Below, piece by piece: positions 52,431-62,064 of a stretch of DNA of 64,000 nucleotides. The notes beneath the pieces are model-generated. The model was not told where the DNA came from and did not search any database. It worked only from the letters and a program-made list of their open reading frames with translations. The number at the start of each line of letters is the position of its first letter. Positions within the stretch are counted from its first letter, which is position 1. Both the position numbers and the translations under genes were made by a program. Source of the stretch: an uncultured Pseudomonadota bacterium (GTDB lineage Bacteria; Pseudomonadota; Gammaproteobacteria; Steroidobacterales; Steroidobacteraceae); assembly GCA_903884235.1 (NCBI GenBank), contig CAISEB010000023.1, positions 62,001 through 126,000 of the forward strand, given 5' to 3'.

Positions 52431-53719
52431 CGCACGTGGCCGTCATCGGCGGTGGTCCTGCCGGCTGCGCGGTCGCACGTCGACTTGCGCTCGGCGGAAT
52501 TCGAGTGACGCAATTCGTCTCCGGTACGGTCGCCGGGCGCGAGGGCCTGTCTAGGCGAACCTGTGAATTGCTGCGTGAGGATGGATTCGGGGATCTCGCC
52601 GCCGTGCTGACCGGGCCCGTTCCGCGGGGGGGGCACTGGGGGTCAGGTCGCAGTGTCGCGGGCGAGGAATGGCTGGCAGACCGGGAGCAACTCGCCGCCG
52701 AGATGCGAGCCGGGGCCGCCGCCGCCGGCGCGGTGATGCGCGACGATCTCATCGAGGGAATTGCCGGCGACTATCCGGAATTCCGGGTCCGCACCCGATC
52801 CGGAGCCGAGGTCACGGCGACCGCGGTCGTCGATGCGCGTGGTCGGCGTGGCGCCGAGTTACACGGGCCGACCCTGCTCGCGCTCGGCCAGGGATTCCGT
52901 ACTGCGGCTCCTCTGCCTTCCGGCACCGCCATCCACCCGATGTCCTGGGGATGGTGTTGGATTGTCAGGAACGGCCCACAACTGTGGATCCAGCTCGCCG
53001 GGCAGCCGGGCGATGGTCGCCCGGAGGGCTGGCTCGCGAGAGCGGCCCGCGAGCTGCCGGAACTCGTGTCGGCCCTTAAAGGCGCGGTTTCGATCGGTGA
53101 GCCGGTCGCGCGGCCATCGCATGCGCGGCGCAGCATTGCGCCTGCCCAGCCTGGCTTGATCAGAACAGGGGATGCTGCGGTCGGCCTCGATCCCTTGTCC
53201 GGGCAGGGCGTCTACGAGGCGCTGCGTGGCGCCCGGGTGGCCGCAGCGGCAGTCCGGTCCCTGATCGATGGGGTTGATCCGGCGGTCGTGACGCGCTTCC
53301 TGACGGAACGGGACGATGCGCTGTGGGAGCGGGTCGTGTCGACGGCGGCGGCCTTCTATGCCGAAAACACCGGTATCGGGGCGTTCTGGTCGAACACGGC
53401 CGCAGCATACCGGGCCCTCGAGCGTTCCCCGGTCCCGATCGCCACTGCGATCGAACGTCGGCCGGTACTCGATGGCGATCGAATCCGGGAGCGGGACGTG
53501 CTGGTCACAGCTGCGCAGCCGCGCGGGGTCTGGCAGGTTGACGGCGTATCGGTCGTCGCTCTAATTCACTATATTCAGCGCGTCGGGAACGCGACGCCCA
53601 GCGCTGCCGCTGCCGAGCTCGCTCGCCCGCAGGCGGCGGTTCTGGCCGCCGCGCGCTGGTTGCGCGAGTCCGGCGCCTGGCCGGATCGCGTGTCCCAAGT
53701 CATTTCCGCAGGAGGTTGA
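52427..53719 (+). CDS. qhpG: FAD-dependent tryptophan dihydroxylase for amine dehydrogenase maturation
   Basis: 430 residues from GTG 52427. The FAD Rossmann motif [18 protein letters not shown] opens the protein and the second FAD motif [22 protein letters not shown] is near residue 250, as in flavin monooxygenases of the halogenase/p-hydroxybenzoate hydroxylase fold. QhpG hydroxylates the Trp of QhpC twice so that the tryptophylquinone can form. The assignment rests on fold plus its place next to qhpADCBFE. It acts in the cytoplasm on the crosslinked precursor; the C-terminal extension (about 340-430) may bind QhpC. Confidence 0.88.
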   Translation: MTHVAVIGGGPAGCAVARRLALGGIRVTQFVSGTVAGREGLSRRTCELLREDGFGDLAAVLTGPVPRGGHWGSGRSVAGEEWLADREQLAAEMRAGAAAAGAVMRDDLIEGIAGDYPEFRVRTRSGAEVTATAVVDARGRRGAELHGPTLLALGQGFRTAAPLPSGTAIHPMSWGWCWIVRNGPQLWIQLAGQPGDGRPEGWLARAARELPELVSALKGAVSIGEPVARPSHARRSIAPAQPGLIRTGDAAVGLDPLSGQGVYEALRGARVAAAAVRSLIDGVDPAVVTRFLTERDDALWERVVSTAAAFYAENTGIGAFWSNTAAAYRALERSPVPIATAIERRPVLDGDRIRERDVLVTAAQPRGVWQVDGVSVVALIHYIQRVGNATPSAAAAELARPQAAVLAAARWLRESGAWPDRVSQVISAGG

Positions 53720-53723
53720 ACCC

Positions 53724-55307
53724 GTGTCGATCGGTGCCCCGAGATTGCCCTGGATGAGCGCCTCCCTACTCGCACTGCTCTGCTTCGCCGCGAACGCGGT
53801 TCAGGCCGCCGAGGCGCCGGATGGCCAGGCGCTGGTGCGGACGTATTGCAGCGGTTGCCACCTCGAGCACGATGGTGTATTCGAGCGCATCAGCTCGATT
53901 CGCAAGACGCCGGAAGGCTGGACGATGACGTTGTTCCGGATGCACAACGTCCATGGACTTGCGCTGCCGGAGGAGGCGAGCGATGCGATTACCCGCTATC
54001 TCGCGGATACGCAGGGACTTGCACCCTCCGAGACTGCGCCGTCGCGCTTTGCCCTCGAGCGTCGACCGAACGCGAAGGACCTGGACCTCGGGCCCGACCT
54101 CGCGCAGATGTGTGGTCGATGCCATTCGCTGGCCCGCGTCGCGCTGCAGCGGCGTGATGCGGATGACTGGCTGAAGCACATGCATTTCCACGTCGGCCAG
54201 TTCCCGTCGCTCGAGTACCAGGCCAGCGGTCGCGATCGCCCGTGGTGGGACATCGCGACAAAGGAACTGCCGCCGAAGCTCGGTGCACTGTTCCCGCTGC
54301 ACACGCAGGCGTGGTCAGACTGGAACGGACGCACGCACCGCGAGCCAACTGGGCACTGGGTTGTCGTCGGGCACGAGCCGGGCGGTCGCGACCTGGTCGG
54401 GACTGCCGACATCGCCTCGGACGGCAAGGGCGGGTACACCGCGCGTTATCGGCTGCGGGACACCGCAGGACGTGACGTCGCCGGCGACTCGCATGCCCTC
54501 CTGTATACCGGTTACGAGTGGCGTGGCCGCGGCGCGCTCGGTGGCGTCGCCTCGCGCGAGGTCTTCGCCCTGTCCGAGGACGGCGTACGAATGAGCGGCC
54601 GTTGGTTCGACCCCGAGCACTCGGAAGACGGTGGCGACTGGACCGCTGTGCGCGCCGATGCGCCTGCGCAAGTCGTGGCGGTCTTGCCGCGCGCGATGAA
54701 GGCCGGCGCGTCCGGCACGGTCACCATTGTCGCAACCGGTGTCGGCCCGGCGTCGTCCGTGTCGCTCGGCACTGGCGTCACCGCGAAGGTCGTTCTCGCC
54801 GACGACGGCGTGATTCAGGCCGTCGCGGAGGTGGCCGCCGATGCGACGACGGGCACGCGCACGGTTTCCGTCGGCCCGGCAGCCGGAACTGGCGCGTTCG
54901 CTGTGTACCGCAAGATCGACCAGGTCGACGTACAGCCTTCCTACGCGATCGCACGAGTCGGGGGCGGGAAGGTTCCCCCTGTGACGGCGCAGTTCGAGGC
55001 ACTCGCGAGCGCTCGCGACGCCGCCGGCGTTCTCGTTCCGCTTGGGCCGGTCCCGGCCGAATGGAGCACGGCGCCGTTCGATGCCGAGGCTGCGCGTACG
55101 CACGACGAGAAATTTGGTGGTTCGCTCGATGCCGCCGGGCGCTACCATCCGGCGGGCGCGGGCCCCAACCCGGTCCGGGAATTCTCAGGCAACAACACGG
55201 CGAACCTCAAGGTTCACGCGCGCGTTGCTGACGGTGCGAGTCGCCTCGACGGCGAGTCGCATCTGATCGTGACCGTGCAACGCTGGATCACGACGCCGAT
55301 TTACTAG
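53724..55307 (+). CDS. qhpA: Quinohemoprotein amine dehydrogenase, alpha subunit (dihaem)
   Basis: 527 residues from GTG 53724 with a perfect AGGAGG upstream. A signal peptide ends near VQAAEA (about 30). Two haem-c motifs, CSGCH (42-46) and CGRCH (130-134), form the cytochrome domain; three beta domains follow (LREKYR-like barrel, then two Ig-like folds from about 305). It accepts electrons from the quinone cofactor of the gamma subunit and passes them to periplasmic electron carriers. Length fits known alpha subunits. Confidence 0.96.
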   Translation: MSIGAPRLPWMSASLLALLCFAANAVQAAEAPDGQALVRTYCSGCHLEHDGVFERISSIRKTPEGWTMTLFRMHNVHGLALPEEASDAITRYLADTQGLAPSETAPSRFALERRPNAKDLDLGPDLAQMCGRCHSLARVALQRRDADDWLKHMHFHVGQFPSLEYQASGRDRPWWDIATKELPPKLGALFPLHTQAWSDWNGRTHREPTGHWVVVGHEPGGRDLVGTADIASDGKGGYTARYRLRDTAGRDVAGDSHALLYTGYEWRGRGALGGVASREVFALSEDGVRMSGRWFDPEHSEDGGDWTAVRADAPAQVVAVLPRAMKAGASGTVTIVATGVGPASSVSLGTGVTAKVVLADDGVIQAVAEVAADATTGTRTVSVGPAAGTGAFAVYRKIDQVDVQPSYAIARVGGGKVPPVTAQFEALASARDAAGVLVPLGPVPAEWSTAPFDAEAARTHDEKFGGSLDAAGRYHPAGAGPNPVREFSGNNTANLKVHARVADGASRLDGESHLIVTVQRWITTPIY

Positions 55308-55320
55308 GGTTGCTGTCCGC

Positions 55321-56769
55321 ATGACTCAAATAGCCGAGCGACTCGAGTTCAATGCCTCGAACGGACACGTCGTGCGTGGCGACGGCGCGGCTTACATGCT
55401 GCACGTCCCGACCACCGCCGTTTTCGGTGTCGACGACCTGGGTCTTGCGGTGATCGAGGCTTTCCGCGTGAGCGGCGGGCGTTCCGTCGACGAGGTCGTC
55501 GCGGAGCTCGTTGGCCGATTCCCGCCCGATCGCATCCGCGCGTTTGCCGCTGAGCTCGGCAAGCTCGAGGTGCTGCAGCGATCCGGCTCGTTGAAGCCGA
55601 TCAATCCCACCAGTGCGCGGCTCACGCAGGTTCCCCTCAGTACGATCGTCCTGAACGTCAACACCGGTTGCAACCTCGCGTGCACGTACTGCTACAAGGA
55701 GGATCTGGCGAAGCCTGCTGCAGGCAAGCGCATGGACTTCGCCACGGCGGCACGTAGCGTCGACATGCTGCTGGAGGTGGGCGCACAGCGCGAGCGGGTC
55801 AACGTCGTGTTCTTTGGGGGCGAACCGCTAACGAACGTGCCGCTGATCCGGGAGGTCGTGGGGTACGCGGAGGATGTCGTTGCCCGCGCCGGCAAGAAGG
55901 TCGACTTCTCGTTGACGACGAACGCCACGCTGCTCACTCCGGAATTGATCGACTGGTTTGACGCCCACCGCTTTGGCATCTCCGTGTCGATGGACGGACC
56001 TCAGGCGGTCCACGACCGCAACCGCAGGACGGTCGGCGGCAAGGGCACCTACGACGTGGTCGCGCGCAAGGTCCGGATGCTGCTCGAGCGCTATCGTTCG
56101 CGCCCGGTCGGAGCGCGCGTGACGATCGGCTCGGGGCAGGTCGACGTCGAGGCGATTCACGCCCATCTGCGAGGCGAGCTGGGGTTCCATGAGGTCGGTT
56201 ATGCGCCGATGACCGGCTCCGATACTGCAGGCGAGGCATTGTCAGAGCAGGAAATGATCGATGTCCATGCGGCTTTCGAGCGGCTTGGTGAACACTATCT
56301 TGCCGAGGCACTCGCTGGCCGCAACAACGGCTTCTCGAACATGCACCAGCTGATGACCGACCTGCACGAGGGTCGGCGCAAGTCCGTGCCCTGCGGTGGT
56401 GGGGTCGGACTCCTTGCGGTGGATGCCGGAGGCGACCTCAACCTGTGCCACCGCTTCACGGGATCGGACTTGCCGACCTTCGGGAACGTCGCCACCGGAA
56501 TCGATGTCGGTGCACTCAGCTCCTTTGTCGAAAAAGCCGTGGATCGCGAAGGCACCCACTGTGCGACCTGTCGGATCCGCAACATCTGCTCCGGCGGTTG
56601 CTACCACGAGTCCTACGCTCGCTACGGCGACCCGCATCACCGAACCTATCACTACTGCAACCTGCTCCGCCGCTGGGTGGACTTTGGCGTGCGCGTGTAC
56701 GCCGAGATCCAGCGCGGGAACCCCGAATTCCTTTCACGACACCTCGAGCCGAGGAGTGCCACCGCATGA
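55321..56769 (+). CDS. qhpD: Radical SAM/SPASM enzyme making thioether crosslinks in QhpC
   Basis: 482 residues. The radical SAM cluster is C117, C121, C124 in [22 protein letters not shown] follows. The SPASM region (about 355-460) holds [37 protein letters not shown] and YCNLL for two further [4Fe-4S] clusters. The N-terminal 100 residues are the part that would recognise the peptide. It forms Cys-to-Asp/Glu thioethers within the QhpC precursor. Its stop overlaps the qhpC start (ATGA), linking production of enzyme and substrate. Confidence 0.96.
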   Translation: MTQIAERLEFNASNGHVVRGDGAAYMLHVPTTAVFGVDDLGLAVIEAFRVSGGRSVDEVVAELVGRFPPDRIRAFAAELGKLEVLQRSGSLKPINPTSARLTQVPLSTIVLNVNTGCNLACTYCYKEDLAKPAAGKRMDFATAARSVDMLLEVGAQRERVNVVFFGGEPLTNVPLIREVVGYAEDVVARAGKKVDFSLTTNATLLTPELIDWFDAHRFGISVSMDGPQAVHDRNRRTVGGKGTYDVVARKVRMLLERYRSRPVGARVTIGSGQVDVEAIHAHLRGELGFHEVGYAPMTGSDTAGEALSEQEMIDVHAAFERLGEHYLAEALAGRNNGFSNMHQLMTDLHEGRRKSVPCGGGVGLLAVDAGGDLNLCHRFTGSDLPTFGNVATGIDVGALSSFVEKAVDREGTHCATCRIRNICSGGCYHESYARYGDPHHRTYHYCNLLRRWVDFGVRVYAEIQRGNPEFLSRHLEPRSATA

Positions 56770-57086
56770 GCGAACTGAAGCCCACCAACCGCAAGGCCGA
56801 ACTGCTGCTGAAGGCGGCCGCCGAAGGGCCCATCGATGAAGTCGTCGCGATGGATACCGTCGCCGGCTGCGCGACGACGTTCGACCCGGGTTGGGAAATC
56901 GATGCATTCGGCGGCGTCGCCTCGCTGTGTCAGCCGATGGAGGCTGACCTGTATGGGTGCTCCGACCCCTGCTGGTGGCCTGCCCAGGTTCCAGACACGA
57001 TGAATACCTACCCAAACTGGTCCGACGGCAAGCCCTCGGCGCAGAACGACTGGCGCGAGCTCGACGCCGTGTTTCCGAAGAAGTGA
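56766..57086 (+). CDS. qhpC: Quinohemoprotein amine dehydrogenase gamma-subunit precursor (ribosomal peptide substrate)
   Basis: 106 residues. The first 28 form a leader (helical, [11 protein letters not shown]); by alignment with known gamma subunits, the mature chain begins at M29. All crosslink residues are present at the known spacings: C35-E44, C55-D61 and C69-D77 for the three thioethers, and C65-W71 for cysteine tryptophylquinone, in the strictly conserved region [19 protein letters not shown]. The mature chain of 78 residues is the usual length. QhpD crosslinks it, QhpG hydroxylates W71, QhpE removes the leader and QhpF is thought to export it. The short ORF is easy to miss in annotation. 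Confidence 0.97.
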   Translation: MSELKPTNRKAELLLKAAAEGPIDEVVAMDTVAGCATTFDPGWEIDAFGGVASLCQPMEADLYGCSDPCWWPAQVPDTMNTYPNWSDGKPSAQNDWRELDAVFPKK

Positions 57087-57094
57087 GGACGACC

Positions 57095-58186
57095 ATGCAC
57101 ATGACGAAGTTGAGGGCGCTGGCGTTCGCGCTGTCGGCCGTTGCCGGGCTGGCGGTCGCTGCGACGGTCCGTGCTGGTGACCTCCTGGTGACCGGGGCGA
57201 AGCCCGACCGACTCTATGTGATCGATGCCGAGAAACGGGCTGTCAAATCCGAATTCCGGATTCCCGGTGCGAACGGAATCGTTGGCGCGATCATTCCATC
57301 TCCGGATGGCAAGGTTGCCTACGTCGTCGTCAACAAGATGGAGAGCATTTCCGGGATCGACCTCAAGACCGGCAAGGAGGTGTTCCGCGCGGACCTGTCC
57401 AAGCCCGGTGAGCGCGTCAAGAATTTCTTCGCGCTCGACGTCACGTCCGATGGAAAGGAACTGATCGTCTATGAGCTGCCGACTCTGCTGAAGCCGAGCG
57501 AGTACCAGGTCGAAGATCCGCGCTTCGCGGTGTTCAAGACCAATGCTGGGCTGCACGCGAAAGTATCGCGCAGCTTCCCGGCGCCGCGGCGCCTGCACAT
57601 GATCCTGATGCGTCCGGGCGGCAAGACGTTCTACGCGATCGGCTTCGATCTGTACGAGTACGAGACGGCCACCGGCAAGCTCGTTGGTACTCATGGCATC
57701 CAGAAGTGGCAGCTTCCGGCCCATTCGCAGCCGGACCTGCTTGCCTTCTGGCCGGTCACCGAGCCGACGGGCGTATTCACGAGTCCGGTGATCTCAGAAG
57801 CGACCGCTGGAGGCGCGGCGGCGCTCAAGACCGGCATGATGGTGCTTGACGTCCGCGCCGGCACGCTCGAATTCAACGATTTCGAGGACACCTCTGCGCT
57901 GATCTTTTCGACCGTGCTGTCGCCGGACCGCAAGTTTGCCTACGGCGTGTATTCCACGCTCACCAAGGTCGACATGGCGAGCCACACGCTTGCGAAGCGG
58001 GTGCCTGTCGACCATACGTTCTATTCGATCAATGTCGCGACGGATGGCCACGAGGTGTATATCGCCGGCGCGATGTGCGATGTCGGGTTCTACGACCCGA
58101 CCAGCCTGGAGCGGCGCGCCAACCTGAAGCTTCCTGGCTGCGGCGACCAGTCGCTTGCGAGCCTCAGGGTCATTCCTGCGCGCTGA
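57095..58186 (+). CDS. qhpB: Quinohemoprotein amine dehydrogenase, beta subunit
   Basis: 363 residues from ATG 57095 (GAGGA seven bases upstream). A signal peptide ends ATVRAGD (about 28). The rest is a YVTN-type beta-propeller (LVTGAKPDRLYVIDAE, PSPDGKVAYVVVN, SPDRKFAYGVYSTL), expected to be seven-bladed. It holds the active site together with the gamma subunit in the periplasm. Order C-B with a nine-base gap is as in known qhp operons. Confidence 0.95.
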   Translation: MHMTKLRALAFALSAVAGLAVAATVRAGDLLVTGAKPDRLYVIDAEKRAVKSEFRIPGANGIVGAIIPSPDGKVAYVVVNKMESISGIDLKTGKEVFRADLSKPGERVKNFFALDVTSDGKELIVYELPTLLKPSEYQVEDPRFAVFKTNAGLHAKVSRSFPAPRRLHMILMRPGGKTFYAIGFDLYEYETATGKLVGTHGIQKWQLPAHSQPDLLAFWPVTEPTGVFTSPVISEATAGGAAALKTGMMVLDVRAGTLEFNDFEDTSALIFSTVLSPDRKFAYGVYSTLTKVDMASHTLAKRVPVDHTFYSINVATDGHEVYIAGAMCDVGFYDPTSLERRANLKLPGCGDQSLASLRVIPAR

Positions 58187-58205
58187 CGGCGACACCATCT
58201 ACGGC

Positions 58206-59855
58206 ATGCTCCGGCCGCATCTGCGGCCGGAATTGCCGGTTCTGGCGGGTACCCTGCTGCTCGGGTTGCTGGTCGCGGCACTGTCTGCCGCGCAGCCGCT
58301 CCTGACTCGCATGCTGATCGACGACGGGCTCCTCGGCCGTCACTACGAGCGCATCGTCTACGCCTGTGTAGGCATGCTCGCGCTGGCCTTTGCCGGCACG
58401 CTACTCGGCGGCTGGCATCGGGCCATTTACGTTCGCGCATCAGGGCGCGTTCTGTTCTCCCTTCGCGTCCGGATCTATTCGCACCTCCAGCACGTGTCGC
58501 CCCGGCGGCTCGCCAGCATCCCAACCGGCGACCTCGTGACTCGCCTCGACGGTGACGTCGCTGAAGTACAGCGGTTCGGCACCGACTCGGCGGCCGCACT
58601 CATCGGTAGCGTTCTGTCCCTGCTCGTCGTCGGCGCGGTCATGCTGCGCCTCTCCGGGCGCCTGTCGCTGCTCGTGTTCGGGCTCATGCCGCTGCAGCTG
58701 CTCGTCCGGCATCTGGCGCGGCGGCGGATTGAAACTGCGACGCGAGGGGTGCGCGAGGCCGCCAGCGGGATCAGCGCGTTTTTGATCGAGACGCTGGCCG
58801 GAGCCCGGGCGGTGCAGGGTGCGGCGGCTGCGGAAATTGAGGCCTCGCGCCTCTCGCGCCTCGGCGAGTCATATCTCACGCGAGTGGTTCGCTCGCAGCT
58901 CGTGGGCTACGCAACCAGCGCCAGTGCCTCGCTGCTTGGCAGCATCTCGACTTCGGCAGTTTTCCTGCTGGGAGGGTGGTACGTTCTCGCCGGCGAGCTC
59001 AGCCTAGGCACGCTCGTTGCCTATGTGGCGTACTTGGGGCGCAGCGCAGGGTCTGCCTCCTCCATTGTCGGCCTCTATACGGGCTACCAGCGCGCAAGGG
59101 TGAGCCTGGTGCGGGTCGGGGATTTGCTCGACTTACCGGTGGTGCGCGAAGAGCTGGATGGCGCTCCGATCCCCGATGACGCGCGAGGCGATCTCCTGCT
59201 ACAGAGCGTGACGGTGCGGCTCAGCCGTGAGCAGCGCGACGTCCTCCAGGCGGTGGACCTGGTGATTCCGGCGGGAACCAAGGTCGTCCTCGGAGGTGCC
59301 TCAGGCGCCGGCAAGTCCACCTTTGCAGACTTATTGCGACGGTTCATCGATGCCGATACGGGCACGGTGATGCTGGATGGGCAGCCGCTCCCCAGCTACC
59401 GGCTGGCCGACGTACGACGCCGCATCGCCGTCGTCGAGCACTCGCCGGTGCTATTCCGCGCCTCCATTCTCGACAACCTGCGGTATGGCTTCCCGGATTG
59501 CGACGAGAAGGCGGTGCGCGAAGTGGCTTGCGATGCGGGAATTGATGAATTCATCCAGTCATTACCAGAGGGTTATGCGACCCAGATTGGCGAGGGCGGG
59601 GCCGATCTCTCTACGGGGCAGCGCCAGCGCATCGCACTCGCCCGGGCGCTGCTCGCTAGGCCGCTCGTGGTAATCCTCGACGAAGCGACGAGCGGACTGG
59701 ACGCGCCGACCGCGCGCTCGATACAACGGGCGGTGGACATCGGATTCGCGAGCCGGACACGCATCGTCATTACCCATCGGACGGCCGACGTCGAGGGCGC
59801 GGACATGCGTCTCGAGCTCGATGACGGTCGCCTGACGCATGTAGTGGCGGACTGA
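58206..59855 (+). CDS. qhpF: ABC transporter (fused TMD-NBD), QhpC exporter
   Basis: 549 residues from ATG 58206; TTG 58155 would overlap qhpB and is also possible. Six membrane helices (about 15-300) precede an ATPase domain with Walker A GGASGAGKS, signature LSTGQRQR, Walker B LVVILDEATS and the switch His in ITHR. The layout is that of half-size homodimeric exporters. In qhp operons it is held to move the crosslinked QhpC to the periplasm, because the leader is not a Sec signal. Confidence 0.92.
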   Translation: MLRPHLRPELPVLAGTLLLGLLVAALSAAQPLLTRMLIDDGLLGRHYERIVYACVGMLALAFAGTLLGGWHRAIYVRASGRVLFSLRVRIYSHLQHVSPRRLASIPTGDLVTRLDGDVAEVQRFGTDSAAALIGSVLSLLVVGAVMLRLSGRLSLLVFGLMPLQLLVRHLARRRIETATRGVREAASGISAFLIETLAGARAVQGAAAAEIEASRLSRLGESYLTRVVRSQLVGYATSASASLLGSISTSAVFLLGGWYVLAGELSLGTLVAYVAYLGRSAGSASSIVGLYTGYQRARVSLVRVGDLLDLPVVREELDGAPIPDDARGDLLLQSVTVRLSREQRDVLQAVDLVIPAGTKVVLGGASGAGKSTFADLLRRFIDADTGTVMLDGQPLPSYRLADVRRRIAVVEHSPVLFRASILDNLRYGFPDCDEKAVREVACDAGIDEFIQSLPEGYATQIGEGGADLSTGQRQRIALARALLARPLVVILDEATSGLDAPTARSIQRAVDIGFASRTRIVITHRTADVEGADMRLELDDGRLTHVVAD

Positions 59856-59859
59856 GGCC

Positions 59860-60510
59860 ATGCGTTGGCGGATCGGTCTCGTCGACAGCTGCGGCGCAGG
59901 TCCCAGTGGCTTGGCCGCAGCGCGCTTCGTGAGGAAGGGTGAGTGCGTGAAAATGGCGGACGTGCAGCCGGATGCGTCCGGGCATGGTAGTCGGATCGCA
60001 CGGGTCATCGCCGATGGGCGCGATGACGTTGCGTTCTCCTTTGCGCAGGTGCTCGACGCGTCCGGGCGTACGTCAGCGGATTGCGTGGCTGCCGGCATCG
60101 ACTGGTGCATCGGCCAACCCGTCGATCTAATCCATCTCAGCCTGGGCCTGGTGGCCGATCGCCCGGTGCTCCGGAGCGCAATCGAGCGTGCCGTCGCAGC
60201 GGGATGCGTCGTCGTCGCCTCGGTGCCCGCCCGCGGGTCAGTGCCATACCCGGCGGCCTATCCGGGCGTGATCCGCGCCACCGGTGATGCGCGCTGTTCG
60301 GTCGGCCAGCTCTCACGACTATCCACCGAAACGTTCGGAGGCTGCCCTGCCGGCCCGGAAGGTACCGGTGGTGGTGCAAGCATTGGTGCCGCAAACGTGA
60401 CACGAGAACTGACCTGCGCGACGCCGCCCTGTGACCACGGCGGCGCCATCGAGGCGCTGTCCCGGCGCGCGGCTTGGACCGGGCCTGAGCGTCGCCGCGC
60501 GGATCCGTAG
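59860..60510 (+). CDS. qhpE: Subtilisin-like leader peptidase
   Basis: 216 residues, short for an S8 protease but normal for QhpE. Catalytic residues by motif: D9 in IGLVDSCG, H42 in SGHGSRIA, S174 in GGGASIGAA. No signal peptide, so it acts in the cytoplasm, removing the 28-residue QhpC leader after crosslinking. It follows qhpF by four bases. A hairpin covers its stop codon. Confidence 0.92.
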   Translation: MRWRIGLVDSCGAGPSGLAAARFVRKGECVKMADVQPDASGHGSRIARVIADGRDDVAFSFAQVLDASGRTSADCVAAGIDWCIGQPVDLIHLSLGLVADRPVLRSAIERAVAAGCVVVASVPARGSVPYPAAYPGVIRATGDARCSVGQLSRLSTETFGGCPAGPEGTGGGASIGAANVTRELTCATPPCDHGGAIEALSRRAAWTGPERRRADP

Positions 60511-60518
60511 GGATCCGC
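60499..60518 (+). terminator. Hairpin over the qhpE stop codon
   Basis: GCGGATCC-GTAG-GGATCCGC is a perfect 8-bp stem whose loop contains the end of qhpE. It could end or protect the operon transcript. There is no T-tract. The next 146 bp to the stop of the convergent propeller gene contain no gene that I can see. Confidence 0.4.
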
Positions 60519-60664
60519 ATCCCGAGACGAATCGATGGACGGTCCGGCCCGTGCTGAGGACCTCAGTGGCGGCGTCAGGACCCGCCGCTCGCTGTCGGCC
60601 CCCGGCGAGATGGGAGGCCAGCTGCGATCCAACGAGCGCCGAATCTGGCCCACGATGTGCTTCG

Positions 60665-61717
60665 CTAGTGCGGTGCGGCCACGAGTACCGTGAACGTGCC
60701 GGGCTTCAGCTCCGGACGTGGCTTCGGGTGTTCCGGGGTTGCTGCAGGCGTCGCCCCGAACTCCGATGTGACGAGGTACACGCGGCGCGTCGCCGGGTCG
60801 TATGCCATCGTCCTCGCGCCAAGCTGCGTTGCAAGAGATTGCAGCACCTTGTAGTGCCCGCCGGCGTCTCGTCCCACGATGGTCAGTGTTCCATCACGGT
60901 TGGAACTGAACGCGAGCCCCGTCGCCGGATCGACTGCGGCGGCGTCGGGCCCTAGGCCGATCGCAACTTTCGCGACTTGGCGTCCGGTGCGCGCGTCGGT
61001 GATCGCCATGACCTTGTGGTCACACACCGAGAAGAGGTGCTGCTGCGCCGAGTCCAAAGCAAGCCCACTCGGACTGTCGCAGCCTGGTGTCGTCCAGACA
61101 TCCGTCACTTTCAGGGCCTTCATGTCGATGCGCACAATCTGGCCAGGTTCCGACTCGATGTTGAGGAATACATGTCCGGCGCCGTCGTCAGCGCCGAACT
61201 CCGGCGTCCCAGGCACTTTCAGGGTGGTGACGGGGGCGAGGGTCTTGGCATCGAACACGCTGATGTCATGGCTGTGGCCATTGAACGTGAGCAACTGCCG
61301 GGACGCTGCTACGTAGAGAATGGTGTCCGGATCGTCCCCCGTGATCGGCACCGTGCGGATCGCTGCCAGCGTCTCGAGGTCGAACTCAGTGATGGAGTTC
61401 CCCTTGCCGTTGCTCGTGTAGCCGCGCTTGAGGTCCTGGGCCAGCGCGACGCCATGGACACCGTGAGTCTCGGGGATGTGTCCGACGATCGTGCCGGTCT
61501 TGACGTCGAGGACATCAACCCGCTCCGCACGCGTTATGAAGAGGCGATTGCCGGCCGCATCGAACGTCAGGTAGTCCCAGCCACCGGCGCCGCCCACATT
61601 CCATCGTGCGACGATCGAGTAGTCGGCTTCGACCGCCGCCGAGGCGAGCGCCGACGATGCGGCGCCAAGCGTAAGCACGGAGACCAGAAGTGCGAGAACG
61701 CAGCGGGAGAAATGCAT
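60665..61717 (-). CDS. Secreted YVTN/NHL-type beta-propeller protein
   Basis: 350 residues from ATG 61717, which starts a clean signal peptide (VLALLVSVLTLGAASSALASA). Repeats read as propeller blades: NRLFITRAERVDVLDVKTG, YTSNGKGNSITEFDLET, LLTFNGHSHDISVFDAKT, HLFSVCDHKVMAITDARTG, LAFSSNRDGTLTIVG. It resembles YncE-like proteins, often encoded next to TonB receptors. No catalytic residues are known for this group; a binding role in the periplasm is likely. Convergent with qhpE and divergent from the last TonB receptor. Confidence 0.88.
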   Translation of the reverse strand: MHFSRCVLALLVSVLTLGAASSALASAAVEADYSIVARWNVGGAGGWDYLTFDAAGNRLFITRAERVDVLDVKTGTIVGHIPETHGVHGVALAQDLKRGYTSNGKGNSITEFDLETLAAIRTVPITGDDPDTILYVAASRQLLTFNGHSHDISVFDAKTLAPVTTLKVPGTPEFGADDGAGHVFLNIESEPGQIVRIDMKALKVTDVWTTPGCDSPSGLALDSAQQHLFSVCDHKVMAITDARTGRQVAKVAIGLGPDAAAVDPATGLAFSSNRDGTLTIVGRDAGGHYKVLQSLATQLGARTMAYDPATRRVYLVTSEFGATPAATPEHPKPRPELKPGTFTVLVAAPH

Positions 61718-62064
61718 GAGGGATGGCCTGCAAAATCGGCGCGATGTGCCGGACGCAGGAGTGTACCGATCGGCTCTGGGTGGCGTGCAACCCGTTTTTC
61801 CGTTTGCACGCCGATGCGTCGGCGTAGACGGCTTCGTGACGGTTTCGCGACGAATTCTGTGAAGTATTGAAAAGCCGCGGCGGCCATTCGCTGCGGGTCG
61901 ACGCGGCGAGCTCGGCAAGCCGGCACTTAGCGCTGTTGTAACGGCGCCGCAATGAATGCCTGTCACATTTCGCGCCCTCGACGCGTGGCGAATCGGCGTC
62001 GTCCATTCCTGGTCGCGCTGCAACGGGCTCGGTGCGGTGCAGTCCCAAACTCCGGAGATCCTTC
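61718..62064. other. 347-bp divergent intergenic region
   Basis: The space separates the propeller gene (-) from the TonB receptor (+) and must hold both promoters. AT-richer patches lie at about 61790-61800 and 61855-61872. I find no convincing -35/-10 pair, operator repeat or small ORF; GGAGATC at 62053-62059 is the receptor's ribosome-binding site. Confidence 0.5.
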
